DNA of 56,499 bases from an uncultured Pseudomonadota bacterium (GTDB lineage: Bacteria; Myxococcota_A; UBA796; SXON01). How positions within the stretch are numbered: the first letter of the stretch is position 1; every line of letters begins with the position of its first letter. The notes under the pieces are model-generated. The model saw nothing but the letters and a program-made list of their open reading frames with translations, did no database searches and was not told the DNA's origin. The stretch is taken from assembly GCA_903875225.1 (NCBI GenBank), contig CAIQVJ010000086.1:1-56499 (forward strand). Direction: 5' to 3'. This document shows, one piece after another, positions 1 through 12,384 of the stretch. The position numbers and the translations under genes are program-made.

Positions 1-72
1 GGCGGCTGCCTTCGCCCGCGCTCGCAGCTGCTCGTCGGTAAGATGAGGAAGAACCTTCAGGATCGTAGCCAT
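1..72 (-). CDS. partial ORF, N-terminus only (possible transposase)
   Basis: The reading frame starts at an ATG (complement of 70-72) and runs off the left edge, so only 24 residues are visible, beginning MATILKVLPHLTDEQLRAR. A strong AGGAGG lies 4 nt upstream, which supports a real start. The short stretch resembles the first residues of some IS630-type transposases (PHL-[TS]-x-E/D-x-L), but this is too little to decide. The ORF lies immediately downstream of, and in the same direction as, a truncated sensor kinase, which would fit an insertion event. A short regulatory protein is an equally open alternative. Confidence 0.5.
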   Translation of the reverse strand, partial: MATILKVLPHLTDEQLRARAKAAA

Positions 73-122
73 TTCCCCTCCTACCACCCAGGATCGGCTT
101 TGTCTAGGTGGACCGATCAACT

Positions 123-1910
123 TCAGCGCGATTTGGAATGATGCATCCGCTGGGCATCGGCGTTCGCGGGACGGCTCGTGGTGTCGGTGATCGTGATCGT
201 GATCTGCTTGTGGCTCGCGAGCGGGGCGACGGCGTCGCGTGCCGTTGCCAGCAGGCGCGCCACCTCGAGCCGCTCCGGGCAGAGCTTGACATGGCCCGCC
301 TCCAACTCGCACAGGTCGACGATGTTGGTGAGGAGCGTCAGGTCCTTTCGGCCCGCCTTGCCGATCGCATCGATGAACTCGCGCTGCTCTTCGGTCAGTG
401 GCCCACGCTCTGGCGCGAGCAGCAGGTCGGAGCAGGCGATGATCGCGTTCAGCGGCGCTTTCAGGTTCTGCGACATGCTCTGCGCGAACTTCGATTTCAG
501 ATCGCTCGCACGGGACATCGACTCGGTGCAGCGCTTCAGATCGCTCGTCACCCGGGCCATCTCTGCAGTCTCGGTCGTCTTTTCGGCCAGTTCGTCCCCG
601 AGCGAGCGCACCGTGTCCTGGTGGGTCTTGAGCTCGAGGTTCGCCGCGGCCAGCGCAGAGGCGCGCTCCGCCTCCTGTGCCTCGACGTGGCGGACCTTGT
701 GCTCCAGGGCCTGCGCCATGGCGTTGAACCGCGCGACGAGCCTGCCGGTGACGCCTTTTCCGGAGTCAGGGATTCGCACGCTGAGTTGGCCGGCGGCCAG
801 GGCGTCGGCGGCGGCGAGGATTCCGACAAAACCGCGCTCGTGCACGCGGACGAGCACCAGCCCGATCCCGATGGCAAGGCTGATCGCCACCACGCCGGCC
901 CCGATCTCGCGGAGCATCAGGGTGCGCGCCGACCCGAGCACCTCGCTCTCAGGAATCCGGGCCACCAACGTCCAGGGCGCATTGCTGATCCGCCGTGCCA
1001 GCGACAACACCGGCTCGCCCGTCGACGCGGAATTTCCCCAGAAAGCAGCGGCGTCGGGAGGGATCTCGGGGGCACGGGCGAGCTTGAACAGCAGATCGTC
1101 GGCGATGGGGGCGGTCAGCAGCGCCTCCGTCTCGTCGAGAAACCGACGCTCGCCGACCATCGCGGCCAGCTCGGCTGCGGGGATCGGGCCGGCAGGGCGG
1201 CCGAGCCCGTCCGAGGGGGCCGAGTGGCTCAGCAGCACGCCGTGGGAGTCCGCCAGATCCAGATCGACGACGCGGTCAGGGCGGGCGAACACCTGCTTTC
1301 CTGCGAGGATCTGCTCCAGCGCGTCGGCCCGCGCGGTGACCACGACGAGGCACAGCACCCCCCCGCGCTCGTCCTTCAGCGGCGCCGCGTAGCTCACCAT
1401 GAGGGCGCCACCTGCGACGGGCCGGGCGCGGAAGACCTCCGAGATGGTCTCCTTCCCGGTCATCGCATCCGCGATGTAGCCGAGGAAGGAGAGATCCACC
1501 CCCTCGACGGCCGGGATCGTGCTCGCGCGCACAATCCCCCGAGGGCCGAGCACCGCTACGTCCCCGATGCTCTCCGCGGTGTCGGCCAGCGTCTGCATCG
1601 TGGCCCTCAGGTCCGCCTGCTCCTCCGTGCGCCCGGCTTCGCTGTCCGAGCAATACTCGAGAGTCCGCGGTTGGGCCTGCAGGGCGTGGACCGCCCGTAT
1701 GTTCGCGAAGTTCACGGCGGCGATCCGTTCGCTGATCCCGTCCACCTCCACGCCAAGGCGGTGCTCGGCGTCTTCGACCATCTGCCTGTGGATGAGGAGC
1801 GTGGTCGTGATCGTGAGCCCGATCAGCGGCACGCCCTCGCAGACCAGCGTGGTGATCACCGTTCGGGCGCTCTCGGAGAGGTCATGGAAACGAAGCATGC
1901 TCAACGCCAC
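123..1910 (-). CDS. degenerate membrane sensor kinase, no catalytic His, no ATPase domain
   Basis: The 595-residue protein begins at GTG (an alternative ATG lies 12 nt inside). It has a transmembrane segment around residues 17-40, a long periplasmic sensor region resembling a dCache fold, a second transmembrane segment around 327-349, a HAMP segment, a coiled coil and then a HisKA-like dimerisation region. In the HisKA motif, the usual S-H-E-L-R-T-P-L reads SQNLKAPL, so Gln481 stands at the phospho-acceptor position. The protein ends about 25 residues after the dimerisation domain (ADAQRMHHSKSR), exactly where a HATPase_c domain should begin, so it lacks N, G1 and G2 boxes. It can neither bind ATP nor accept phosphate by the normal route. 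It is either a relic truncated by insertion or frameshift, or a sensor-only pseudokinase. No response regulator is adjacent. Confidence 0.8.
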   Translation of the reverse strand: MALSMLRFHDLSESARTVITTLVCEGVPLIGLTITTTLLIHRQMVEDAEHRLGVEVDGISERIAAVNFANIRAVHALQAQPRTLEYCSDSEAGRTEEQADLRATMQTLADTAESIGDVAVLGPRGIVRASTIPAVEGVDLSFLGYIADAMTGKETISEVFRARPVAGGALMVSYAAPLKDERGGVLCLVVVTARADALEQILAGKQVFARPDRVVDLDLADSHGVLLSHSAPSDGLGRPAGPIPAAELAAMVGERRFLDETEALLTAPIADDLLFKLARAPEIPPDAAAFWGNSASTGEPVLSLARRISNAPWTLVARIPESEVLGSARTLMLREIGAGVVAISLAIGIGLVLVRVHERGFVGILAAADALAAGQLSVRIPDSGKGVTGRLVARFNAMAQALEHKVRHVEAQEAERASALAAANLELKTHQDTVRSLGDELAEKTTETAEMARVTSDLKRCTESMSRASDLKSKFAQSMSQNLKAPLNAIIACSDLLLAPERGPLTEEQREFIDAIGKAGRKDLTLLTNIVDLCELEAGHVKLCPERLEVARLLATARDAVAPLASHKQITITITDTTSRPANADAQRMHHSKSR

Positions 1911-2188
1911 ACAGGCGGGGGGTGACCCTTGAACGCCCGGCTCCCGTTACGGGGGGGCGGCAGTGCGTCCGTGCGGAGGGCCATCCCCGACGTCGTCGCA
2001 CGGGGCATGCCAGATCCGCACCGGCAGGCCCCGGGGTCGAGGGGGCCGCCGTGGCCCGGCTCTTCCGGTGGTGCAGGCCCGGTGGGGGACGGACGTGCAC
2101 CGATGACCGGCGCGGGATCACCCACGCGCAGGGGCATTTCCACCAGGGCGCGGCTGGCTGGCGATCGACGAATTCCTGACGGCTCGGC
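1911..2188. other. 278-bp gap with no clear gene
   Basis: This lies between the start of the sensor-kinase relic and the stop of the next minus-strand gene. A short minus-strand frame (1901-2143) begins with MPLRVGDPAPVIGAR, which resembles the start of AhpC/TSA-type redoxins, but the similarity disappears after about 15 residues and the frame overlaps the kinase start. It may be a degraded remnant. I see no convincing promoter or terminator. Confidence 0.3.
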
Positions 2189-3418
2189 CTACGGCGTCCA
2201 GCCGCCGCCGGGCCCGCCGAAGATGCCCATGTCGTTCCGCGTGCCGTCCACGTCGTTGTAGCCCCTGAGCGGGTTGCCGGCGTCGATGCAGAGCGAGAAG
2301 CTTGGGTCGAGGGTGAAGTCGGAGCCAGGGGCGTCGGTGAAGCTTGGGTCTTCACTGATGTTGCCGGTGCCAGTCACCCCGCTCGAGTAGTTTGCCGCGG
2401 CGTTGTGGAAGGCGTCGTTGTAGTCGGCATCCGTGGAGGACCCACTGATCCCGTTTCCACTGTTGTCGTACACGATGTTGTTGTCGAAATTCACGTCGCC
2501 ACTGACCTCGACGACCGTGTTCACCGTGTTGTTGAACCAGACGTTGTTGTAGGCCCACCCGGTGTTGCTGGCGTCGGGGCTGAGCATCACGTTGAGGTTG
2601 CTCCTCCCGCCGGTGTTCGCATAGAACAGTGTGTTGCCAAGCTCGAAATCCACGCCGGCCAGGTTCATCGCGAGGCCGGAGTTGCGCCGGAAGGTGGAGT
2701 GGGTCATCGTGAACGAGCCGCCGCTGTCGGCCTCGAGCAGGCACTGCGTGGCGGTGACGTTGTCCTCGAAGACCACGTTCTCCCAGGTGCTGTCCCCCCC
2801 GGAGATCTCCAGCCCGACAGCGTTCCCGGCAGCGGCGACGTCTGCGACCCGTAGATCGTGCGCGTACAGCGTCCCCACGGTCATCTGCATCACCGCGTAG
2901 TCGCCTGACGTCGTGCCGGTGCCGGTGAGGGTGACGCCGCTGATCTCGACCTCGCTGTCGTCGAGGCTGAGCGCAGGGTTGCGGGCTCCGCCCGAGATCG
3001 TGGTCGTGGCCGCATCCTCCCCAGCGATCGCCAGGGTCGCTCGGCTGATGACGACGTAGTCGTAGAGGCCGGCGCACAGCGTGATGGTGTCGCCATCCGC
3101 GGCGTCGTCCACGGCGTCCTGGATGTTGTCGTACGGAGCGATTCCGTCCGCGCAGACCGTGTAGGCAGGGTCGGCATCGGTGTCTGCATCGGTATCGGTG
3201 TCTGCGTCGGTGTCGGTGTCTGCATCCGTGTCGGTGTCCGCGTCAGCGTCGGTGTCGGTGTCGGTGTCCGCGTCGGTATCGGTGTCGGTGTCGGTGTCGG
3301 TGTCCGAATCCGTGTCGGCATCGCCGTCCGCACGGTTGGCGACACAGGTGCCGTCCTTGACGTGGGTACCTTCACCGCACCTGGGTGCACAACCGAGAAA
3401 GAAGGCGAGGGTCAACAT
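2189..3418 (-). CDS. beta-helix lipoprotein with Thr-Asp linker (copy 1)
   Basis: The 409-residue protein starts at ATG 3418, with GGAG 6 nt upstream. A lipoprotein signal is seen ([10 protein letters not shown], lipidated Cys10), then a short Cys-containing segment ([10 protein letters not shown]), an Asp/Thr/Ala linker (residues about 31-83) and a domain of about 325 residues with repeating short beta-strand turns ([44 protein letters not shown]), typical of right-handed parallel beta-helix or pectate-lyase-like surface proteins. It ends with the common closing motif [11 protein letters not shown]. The protein is predicted to be anchored in the outer membrane and surface displayed. Its neighbour upstream is a close paralog in the same orientation, 52 bp away, so this is a tandem duplication. 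The ligand or enzyme activity is unknown. Confidence 0.88.
   Translation of the reverse strand: MLTLAFFLGCAPRCGEGTHVKDGTCVANRADGDADTDSDTDTDTDTDTDADTDTDTDADADTDTDADTDTDADTDTDADTDADPAYTVCADGIAPYDNIQDAVDDAADGDTITLCAGLYDYVVISRATLAIAGEDAATTTISGGARNPALSLDDSEVEISGVTLTGTGTTSGDYAVMQMTVGTLYAHDLRVADVAAAGNAVGLEISGGDSTWENVVFEDNVTATQCLLEADSGGSFTMTHSTFRRNSGLAMNLAGVDFELGNTLFYANTGGRSNLNVMLSPDASNTGWAYNNVWFNNTVNTVVEVSGDVNFDNNIVYDNSGNGISGSSTDADYNDAFHNAAANYSSGVTGTGNISEDPSFTDAPGSDFTLDPSFSLCIDAGNPLRGYNDVDGTRNDMGIFGGPGGGWTP
3170..3328 (-). repeat. coding microsatellite, Asp-Thr/Asp-Ala tract of copy 1
   Basis: A 6-bp-period repeat (GACACC/GACGCC and variants on the coding strand) encodes the linker at residues 31-83 of the beta-helix lipoprotein. 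Every sixth-base expansion or contraction keeps the reading frame. Confidence 0.85.
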
Positions 3419-3470
3419 GGGCGCTCCAGGAGGGGTGGGTTCGAAAATCCGTAGGAGAGAGCAGGTGTCG

Positions 3471-4904
<1,434 letters not shown>

Positions 4905-5065
4905 GTGTGGTCCGGCGTCCGAGTTCAGGTGTGTCAAGGGTGTAACTCGAATTGCCGAGCGTGCGGGTCGAAACGTCGCGGATCGGCGGGGCAACGGCGC
5001 TCCCGCATCGACAGGCACGGCATTGGCGTCGCTGCGATTCATTTTTTTTGCACACTCCTGGGTGG

Positions 5066-5099
5066 CTGTCAGTCGTGAACCGGGTACGTATTTTGACAT
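5066..5099 (+). promoter_or_regulatory. predicted promoter for a leaderless lipoprotein mRNA
   Basis: CTGTCA (5066-5071) and TATTTT (5089-5094) are separated by 17 bp, and the start ATG follows only 5 nt after the -10-like box. There is no Shine-Dalgarno. This makes transcription start at or next to the ATG likely. It lies in the 195-bp divergent gap upstream of beta-helix copy 2, which also holds a run of eight T around 5042-5049. Confidence 0.5.
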
Positions 5100-6938
<1,839 letters not shown>

Positions 6939-6944
6939 CCGCGC

Positions 6945-8645
6945 CTACATCCGGTCGATGACCCGCAGCCCGAGCCATTCGAGGCCGGTGCGCAGCGCCT
7001 GACGGGCCACGTCGAGCTGAGCCAGACGGCTCGCCCGGAACTCGCCGCCCGTGAGCACCGGCAGGTCGTGGTACACGCGGTTCACCCGGTTCGAGAGGTC
7101 GTAGAGGTGATCGGCCAGCAGGTTCGGCCGTGACGTCTTCAACGCCGTGAGCGCGGCCTCGGGCGTGCGCAGGACCGCGAGCGCCAGCTCACGCTCCAGC
7201 GGGTGTTCGAGCCGGATGGCGCCGGGGTCGGGCGTCTCCTCGGCCCTGGCGAGCAGCGTCACACAGCGCGCGTGGCTGTAGAGCAGGTAGGGCGCGGTGT
7301 TGCCCTCGAAGGACAGCATCTTGTCCCAGCTGAAGGTCACGTCGGTCTGCGGGTGCTGCGAGAGGTCGGCGTAGCGGACGGCGCCCATGCCGACGGCGTC
7401 GGCGATGTTCGCGCGCTCGTCGTCGGAGAGGTGCGGCGCGCGCGTGTCGACGATGGCGCGGGCTCGCGCCACGGCTTCGTCGAAGAGGTCCACGAGGCGG
7501 ATGATGTTCCCGGCGCGGGTGGACATCGCGCCTTCCGGCAGCACGAGCATGCCGAACCACGCGTGCACGAGCTCCGCCGCCACCCCCATGCGCCTCGAGA
7601 TTGCAAAGAGCTGGTTGAACACCAGCTGTTGGCGCATGTCGGTGACGATGATGATGCGGTCGGGGTTCCACCGCTCCATGCGGTACTGCATCGCCGCGAT
7701 GTCCGTCGTCGTGTAGTTGGAGGCACCGTCCCGTTTCTGCACGATCACCGGGCTGTTCTTGAGCGACGGGTCCTCGAACCGCACGATCCAGGCGCCCTCG
7801 GAGGGCTCGGCGATCCCGTCGCGCTTGAGCCGCTCGACGATGCCGTCGGTCATGTCCTTGTAGGCGCTCTCGCCCAGGGTCACGTCGAACTCCACGCCCA
7901 TGCGGGCGTACACCGACTTGAACTCGGCCATCGAGACGTCCATGAACTGCTGCCAGAGCCCGACGTTCGTGGGGTCGCCCTTCTGCAGCTTGAAGGTCTC
8001 CGCGCGGGCTGCCACGATAAGCTCCGCGTTCTCGGGGAGCTTGCCCTGCTCCCCGAACTTCACGTAGAGCCGCTCCAGCTCCCCGATGGGATCGGCGGCG
8101 TAGGCGCCGTCGTCCCGCCAGTGGTTCCACGCGTAGATCAGCTTGCCGAACTGCGTGCCCCAGTCCCCGATGTGGTTGTCCCCGATCGTGAGGTAGCCGG
8201 CGGCCTTGTGAAGCCTGTAGAGCGCGTTCCCGATGTGCGTCGAGCGCATGTGGCCGATGTGCATGCGTTTTGCGACGTTGGGGGAGCTGTAGTCGATGAT
8301 CACGGTCTGGCCGGCGCCGATCTGGGGCAGCCCGATCGCCGGCGTGGCGGCCTGCAGGGCGAGGACCCGCGCCAGCTCTGCGTCGTCAAAGTAGAGGTTG
8401 ATGAACCCGGGGCCCATCACCTCCACCTTCTGGATGAGCGGGTGGTGGATCTGCGCCACGAGGCTCTCGGCCACCGCGCGGGGGTTCTGCCTGCGGACCT
8501 TTGCGAGGCGGAAGGCGAAGTTCCACTGGTAGTCGCCGTGCGCGGGGTTGCCGGTGGGCGCGACGGGCTCGAGGGGCGTCGTGCCCTCGGGATCGGCCTT
8601 GGCTGCTACGGCTGCGAGGATGTCGTGGAGCAGGACGGGGATCAT
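6945..8645 (-). CDS. argS: arginyl-tRNA synthetase
   Basis: This is a class I aminoacyl-tRNA synthetase that charges tRNA-Arg in the cytoplasm. At 566 residues the length is normal. The N-terminal tRNA-recognition domain covers about residues 1-95. The HIGH motif is SPNVAKRMHIGHMRS (HIGH at 129-132), and the KMSKS equivalent is EGAMSTRAGN, as commonly seen in ArgRS. The C-terminal anticodon-binding region has VNRVYHDLPVL and ends LGLRVIDRM, the usual C-terminal methionine. ATG 8645 was chosen because the family N-terminus begins there, although the frame is open further upstream. It lies 56 bp downstream of the decarboxylase gene in the same direction. Confidence 0.96.
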   Translation of the reverse strand: MIPVLLHDILAAVAAKADPEGTTPLEPVAPTGNPAHGDYQWNFAFRLAKVRRQNPRAVAESLVAQIHHPLIQKVEVMGPGFINLYFDDAELARVLALQAATPAIGLPQIGAGQTVIIDYSSPNVAKRMHIGHMRSTHIGNALYRLHKAAGYLTIGDNHIGDWGTQFGKLIYAWNHWRDDGAYAADPIGELERLYVKFGEQGKLPENAELIVAARAETFKLQKGDPTNVGLWQQFMDVSMAEFKSVYARMGVEFDVTLGESAYKDMTDGIVERLKRDGIAEPSEGAWIVRFEDPSLKNSPVIVQKRDGASNYTTTDIAAMQYRMERWNPDRIIIVTDMRQQLVFNQLFAISRRMGVAAELVHAWFGMLVLPEGAMSTRAGNIIRLVDLFDEAVARARAIVDTRAPHLSDDERANIADAVGMGAVRYADLSQHPQTDVTFSWDKMLSFEGNTAPYLLYSHARCVTLLARAEETPDPGAIRLEHPLERELALAVLRTPEAALTALKTSRPNLLADHLYDLSNRVNRVYHDLPVLTGGEFRASRLAQLDVARQALRTGLEWLGLRVIDRM

Positions 8646-8701
8646 GGTGGCGGGCGGGTAACCGGGGACGGCCGAGGAGGCGCGCCGCGCAAGGGGGCCG
8701 G

Positions 8702-10111
8702 TCAGAGCGAGGCCGCGAGATCCTCCGCGAAGCTCTGCATCTGCGCCGCGTGGGTGCGGAACGACAGCACGCACACGCGGATGACGAAGCCGCCGGGTAG
8801 GGGCACGCCCGTCAAGAACACACGTTTACGCTGGTTCATCGCAGCGAGGAGCTTCCGCGTACGTGCGTCGGCCTGCGCAGGATCGGCGTCCCGCACCCGG
8901 AACGCGAAGAGCGAGAGCGCGGGCTCTGCCACCACCTCCAGGCCGGGGTGCGCGCGCACCGCCTCTGCGGCAGACCGCGCGAGGTCGAGCTTCTCGTCCA
9001 ACTGCTGCCGGAAGGCCGCAGCGCCGACGAGCTTGAGCGGGAGCCACACCCGGAGACCCCGTGCATCCCGCGAGAGCTCCGGGCTCATCTCCGCGAAATC
9101 CCATCGGTCCTCTTCCGTCTGTGGCGGTGGCAGATAGTCAGCGGAGACGGAGTGTGCGCGGCGCAGGGTCTCGCGGTCGCGGACCACGATGCAGCCGGTG
9201 CCGTAGGGCAGGAACAGGCCCTTGTGCGGATCGAGGGTGACCGAATCTGCGCGGTGGATGCCCGCGAGCGCCTCCCGACCGCGCTCGGTGAGCAGGAAGA
9301 AGCCGCCGTAGGCCGCGTCGACATGCAGCCAGAGCCGCTCGGCCGCGCAGAGGTCGGCGATCGCGGGCAGGGGATCGACGGCCCCGACCGCTGTGGTGCC
9401 CGCACTGGCGACGACGCAGAAGGGCGTGAGGCCGGCGGCGCGGTCCCGGGCGATGGCTGCAGCCAGCGCGTCGACGCGCATCCGGAAGCTGGGGTCGAGC
9501 CCGATCTCCCGGACGTTCTCGAGGGGGAATCCGGCGATGAGCGCGGCCTTGCGCACCGAGTGGTGCGCGTGCGCGGAGGTGTAGATCGTGCCCTTGAGGA
9601 AGTCGACGGGCAGCCGCTCCCGGCGCGCTGTCACCAGGGCGATGAGGTTCGCCATCGATCCGCCGCTCGTGAGCACGCCGCCAGCGTCGTCTCCCCACCC
9701 CACCATCCCGCAGAACCACTTGAGCACGTTCGTCTCGACCTGCACGAGGCCCGGGGCTGCCATCCAGAGCCCGACGTAGCGGTTGGTGATCCCGGCGATC
9801 AGGTCCGCGATCGCCGAGTGCGGGAGCCCGCCGCCTGGAATGTAGGCGAGGTAGCCCGGTCCGGACGTGTGCAACGCCGTGGGCATGACCCGTTCGAAGA
9901 CCACCCGCAGGAGGTTCCGCAGCGTCGTGCCCGTCTCCGGCAGCGGCTCGGCGAGCGACCGGGCGAGTCGGGCACCGCCGTCTGTCTGGGTGGCCGGCAT
10001 CGTGTCCAGCGTGTCCAGGAACGTGCCGAGGCGAACGCCCACGACATCGAGCATCTCGCGCAGCTCCGAGCCCGTCGGCTCCAGGACCGGACGGGACGAG
10101 CGCTTCGACAT
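8702..10111 (-). CDS. PLP-dependent group II decarboxylase
   Basis: The 469-residue protein belongs to the aromatic-L-amino-acid/glutamate/tyrosine decarboxylase fold. Visible PLP residues are HAHHSVRKAA (stacking His near 184), HVDAAYGG (Asp265, binds the pyridine nitrogen) and TLDPHKGLF (Lys297, Schiff base). GVLTSGGSMAN is the phosphate-binding region. The likely reaction is decarboxylation of an aromatic or related L-amino acid to an amine; the exact substrate cannot be read from motifs. The start ATG directly abuts the TGA of the upstream alkaline phosphatase gene (TGA|ATG), indicating translational coupling in an operon. The functional link between the two is not obvious. Confidence 0.9.
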   Translation of the reverse strand: MSKRSSRPVLEPTGSELREMLDVVGVRLGTFLDTLDTMPATQTDGGARLARSLAEPLPETGTTLRNLLRVVFERVMPTALHTSGPGYLAYIPGGGLPHSAIADLIAGITNRYVGLWMAAPGLVQVETNVLKWFCGMVGWGDDAGGVLTSGGSMANLIALVTARRERLPVDFLKGTIYTSAHAHHSVRKAALIAGFPLENVREIGLDPSFRMRVDALAAAIARDRAAGLTPFCVVASAGTTAVGAVDPLPAIADLCAAERLWLHVDAAYGGFFLLTERGREALAGIHRADSVTLDPHKGLFLPYGTGCIVVRDRETLRRAHSVSADYLPPPQTEEDRWDFAEMSPELSRDARGLRVWLPLKLVGAAAFRQQLDEKLDLARSAAEAVRAHPGLEVVAEPALSLFAFRVRDADPAQADARTRKLLAAMNQRKRVFLTGVPLPGGFVIRVCVLSFRTHAAQMQSFAEDLAASL

Positions 10112-12043
10112 TCAGGGCACCAGGCGAGGGCTCCCGACTAACGCGCCGTCGCCGTCCACCGTGAACGCCACCTCGCCGGGCAGGGTTCCCGGCGCCGCCC
10201 CGAACTCGGTCGCGCTGGAGAACGGCGGCAGGGCCTGGTTCGAGATGTACGCCCCGGAGTCGTTCGTGAGGACAGCCACCACCGCCAGCTGCCGTTCGAC
10301 CATCGGGCGGTCCGTCCCGTAGAGCGATGTCCACGGGATCTGGGCCTCGAACCCTTCGTCTGCCACACCGGCGTCCGCGGCCGGGGCATCGAAGAGCGAG
10401 ACGTTGCCGCTGTCGAAGTTGATCACCGACTCCACCCAGCCCAGGTCTGAGGCGGAGGTGAGGTCCCGCAGGCCGGCGCTGTCGGTGCCCGGCATCGACC
10501 GGGAGGCCTCCTCTGCCTGCACGCTGACGAGCGCGCGTTCTGCGCCGAACGTCGGGTCGGTGAAGGTGAGGCGGACGGTGGAGAGCGCGATGTCGCCCGC
10601 GCCCACGAGGTCCGAGAGCGCGCCATCGTGGGGCCACCCGGTGCTGTCACCGTAGTCGATGTCCACGTAGACGATGATCGTGTTGGCGTCGTCCTCGAAC
10701 ACGCCGTCCACGCCGATGCGCAGGCCGTCGGCGTCGCTCCCCACGTGAAGCGCGTCGAGCCGGTTGAACTGGGGATCGAACGAGCTTGGCCAGTCCTGGC
10801 TGACGGAGACGGCGGGCAGATCCTCGAGGTACCCGTCGACGAGCGGGACCTCGGCTGGCGGGACCACGTCCGTCTGCCGGACCGCGGCGTCGAGCACGGC
10901 GTGTACCCAGGCGTTGTCCAGGCGCTGCCCATCGATCGCCTCGGTGTACGGCCCGCGGCCCCACACCCCGACATCCGCGTTCGTGTGCCAGTTGTAGCGC
11001 CACTCCGCCGTCGGGGTCACGCCCGCCCCGTTGCTCGAGATCACGTGCAGGCCGCCGCACTCGTGGTCGGCCGTGACGAGCACGGTGGCGTCCGGGCCGA
11101 GGAGGGCGAGGCCGGCGGTGATCGCCTGGTCGAACGCGACGGCCTCCGGGAAGACCCGCGTGGTGTCGTCCGCGTGGGAGGCATGGTCGATGCGGGCGCC
11201 CTCGACCATCAGGAAGAACCCGTTGGGGTTGGCCATGAGCGTGGTGATCGCGTGGGTGGTCATGTCGGCGAGGGTGGGGGCCTCGCCGTAGCCATCGTAG
11301 ACGAACGGGAAGGTCATCGGGGCGAAAAGGCCCACGAGCGGCTTGCCGGCGGGTGACCACGCGTCCAGCTCGGCGCCCGTGGTGACGAGGTCGACCGCGG
11401 TCGTGTCGATCAGGCCGTCGAAGTCGACGGCGCCACCGGCCAGCGCGACGTCCGGCAGGGCTTCTGCGATCGCAGCGGAGATCTCCGCATAGGAGTACCG
11501 ATCCTCGGTGTGCACCAGGAAGGAGGCGGGGGTCGCCCCCCCGAGCCGATCGGTGGTGACGATGCCGGTGCCCATGCCGCGGGCCCTCGCGACCTCGAGC
11601 ACGTTCTCCACCGGGTTGAGGTCCCGGTCGAGGCCGAGGTGGCCGTTCCAGGTCTTCGAGCCCGTGGACATGACCGTGCCCGAGGCAGCCGAGTCGGTGA
11701 TCCCCGTGAGGGAGGCAGTCCGGAGCGTACCGTGCATGGGCAGCGACTCGAGGCCCAGCGTCCCAGCGGCGCCCGTCGCGTACATCCCGCCCCCGGCAAC
11801 GTGCTCCAGGCCCATGCCGTCGCCGATGAACAGCACGACCCGGGGCGGAGTGGAGGGGCCCGTGTCGTCGCTGTGTGTGTCGGGGCGGCTGTCGTCTGCC
11901 GGGAGCGAGTCGGAGTCGTGGGGAGAATCGTGCGAGTCCACCGAGTCGTGGGAGTCGACCGTGGGGGTGTCGCTGTCGGCAGGATGGGTCTTTGAGCCGG
12001 TACAGGCGAGGAAGGCGGTGCCGACTGCGAGCAGGAGGAGCAT
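10112..12043 (-). CDS. alkaline phosphatase family lipoprotein
   Basis: The 643-residue exported phosphomonoesterase has a very short lipoprotein signal (MLLLLAVGTAFLAC, Cys14) and a Ser/His/Asp-rich linker (residues 20-66). The catalytic domain has FIGDGMG (metal-binding Asp75), GITDSAASGT (nucleophile Ser118), IDHASHADD and TADHECGG (metal ligands), all intact. A C-terminal region of about 200 residues after residue 420 is not part of the phosphatase core and reads like a beta-sandwich. The enzyme is predicted to be anchored at the outer membrane and to release phosphate from organic esters. The predicted promoter gives a leaderless transcript. The stop abuts the decarboxylase start. Confidence 0.92.
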   Translation of the reverse strand: MLLLLAVGTAFLACTGSKTHPADSDTPTVDSHDSVDSHDSPHDSDSLPADDSRPDTHSDDTGPSTPPRVVLFIGDGMGLEHVAGGGMYATGAAGTLGLESLPMHGTLRTASLTGITDSAASGTVMSTGSKTWNGHLGLDRDLNPVENVLEVARARGMGTGIVTTDRLGGATPASFLVHTEDRYSYAEISAAIAEALPDVALAGGAVDFDGLIDTTAVDLVTTGAELDAWSPAGKPLVGLFAPMTFPFVYDGYGEAPTLADMTTHAITTLMANPNGFFLMVEGARIDHASHADDTTRVFPEAVAFDQAITAGLALLGPDATVLVTADHECGGLHVISSNGAGVTPTAEWRYNWHTNADVGVWGRGPYTEAIDGQRLDNAWVHAVLDAAVRQTDVVPPAEVPLVDGYLEDLPAVSVSQDWPSSFDPQFNRLDALHVGSDADGLRIGVDGVFEDDANTIIVYVDIDYGDSTGWPHDGALSDLVGAGDIALSTVRLTFTDPTFGAERALVSVQAEEASRSMPGTDSAGLRDLTSASDLGWVESVINFDSGNVSLFDAPAADAGVADEGFEAQIPWTSLYGTDRPMVERQLAVVAVLTNDSGAYISNQALPPFSSATEFGAAPGTLPGEVAFTVDGDGALVGSPRLVP

Positions 12044-12049
12044 CCACGC

Positions 12050-12078
12050 AGTCTACCGGGTTTCCTGTGCAGTGTGAC
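12050..12078 (-). promoter_or_regulatory. predicted promoter, leaderless alkaline phosphatase mRNA
   Basis: On the minus strand GTCACA (12078-12073) and TAGACT (12055-12050) are spaced by 17 bp, and ATG 12043 follows exactly 6 nt after the -10-like hexamer. There is no Shine-Dalgarno. The remaining bases to purS at 12148 would hold the divergent purine promoter, but I cannot point to a good -10 for it. Confidence 0.5.
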
Positions 12079-12147
12079 GGATGGAGGCACGGGCCGGTGC
12101 TCCCGGGGCCAGAACACGTTACCGGCGCGGCCTGATTGGAGGCCCCG

Positions 12148-12384
12148 ATGCGTGCTCGTGTCTACGTCACCCTCAAGCCCGGCGTTCACGACCCAGCGGG
12201 GAAGGCCGTGCAGGGCGGACTCGTGAGCATGGGCTACGAGGAGGTCCGCGGCGTGCGTATCGGCAAGTTCTTCGAGATGGAGCTCGCCGACGACGCGAAG
12301 GACCCGAAGGCGCGAATCGAGGAGATGTGCCGGAAGCTGCTGGCCAACACGGTGATCGAGTCCTTCAGGGTGGAATTGCTGTGA
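12148..12384 (+). CDS. purS: phosphoribosylformylglycinamidine synthase subunit PurS
   Basis: This small 78-residue protein bridges PurQ and PurL in the multi-subunit FGAM synthase. It shows the family pattern [19 protein letters not shown], then [17 protein letters not shown] and [12 protein letters not shown] at the end. ATG 12148 is preceded by GGAGG 5 nt upstream; a TTG 12 nt further upstream in frame is less likely. It is the first gene of a tightly coupled purine operon: its TGA overlaps the GTG of purQ (GTGA). Confidence 0.95.
   Translation: MRARVYVTLKPGVHDPAGKAVQGGLVSMGYEEVRGVRIGKFFEMELADDAKDPKARIEEMCRKLLANTVIESFRVELL

Noticed and set aside
108..1925. 605-residue plus-strand frame opposite the sensor kinase
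   Set aside because: Composition is that of an antisense shadow in GC-rich DNA (Arg/His/Asp/Gly rich, no motifs), while the minus strand has clear TM, HAMP and HisKA features.
1901..2143. Small redoxin-like ORF on the minus strand
   Set aside because: Only the first 15 residues resemble AhpC/TSA proteins; the rest is Pro/Gly/Arg low complexity, and it overlaps the kinase start. At most a remnant.
5093..5098. TTGACA as a -35 box for the gene at 5100
   Set aside because: It directly precedes the start codon, so the matching -10 would be inside the gene, and nothing suitable is found there. CTGTCA/TATTTT upstream fits better.
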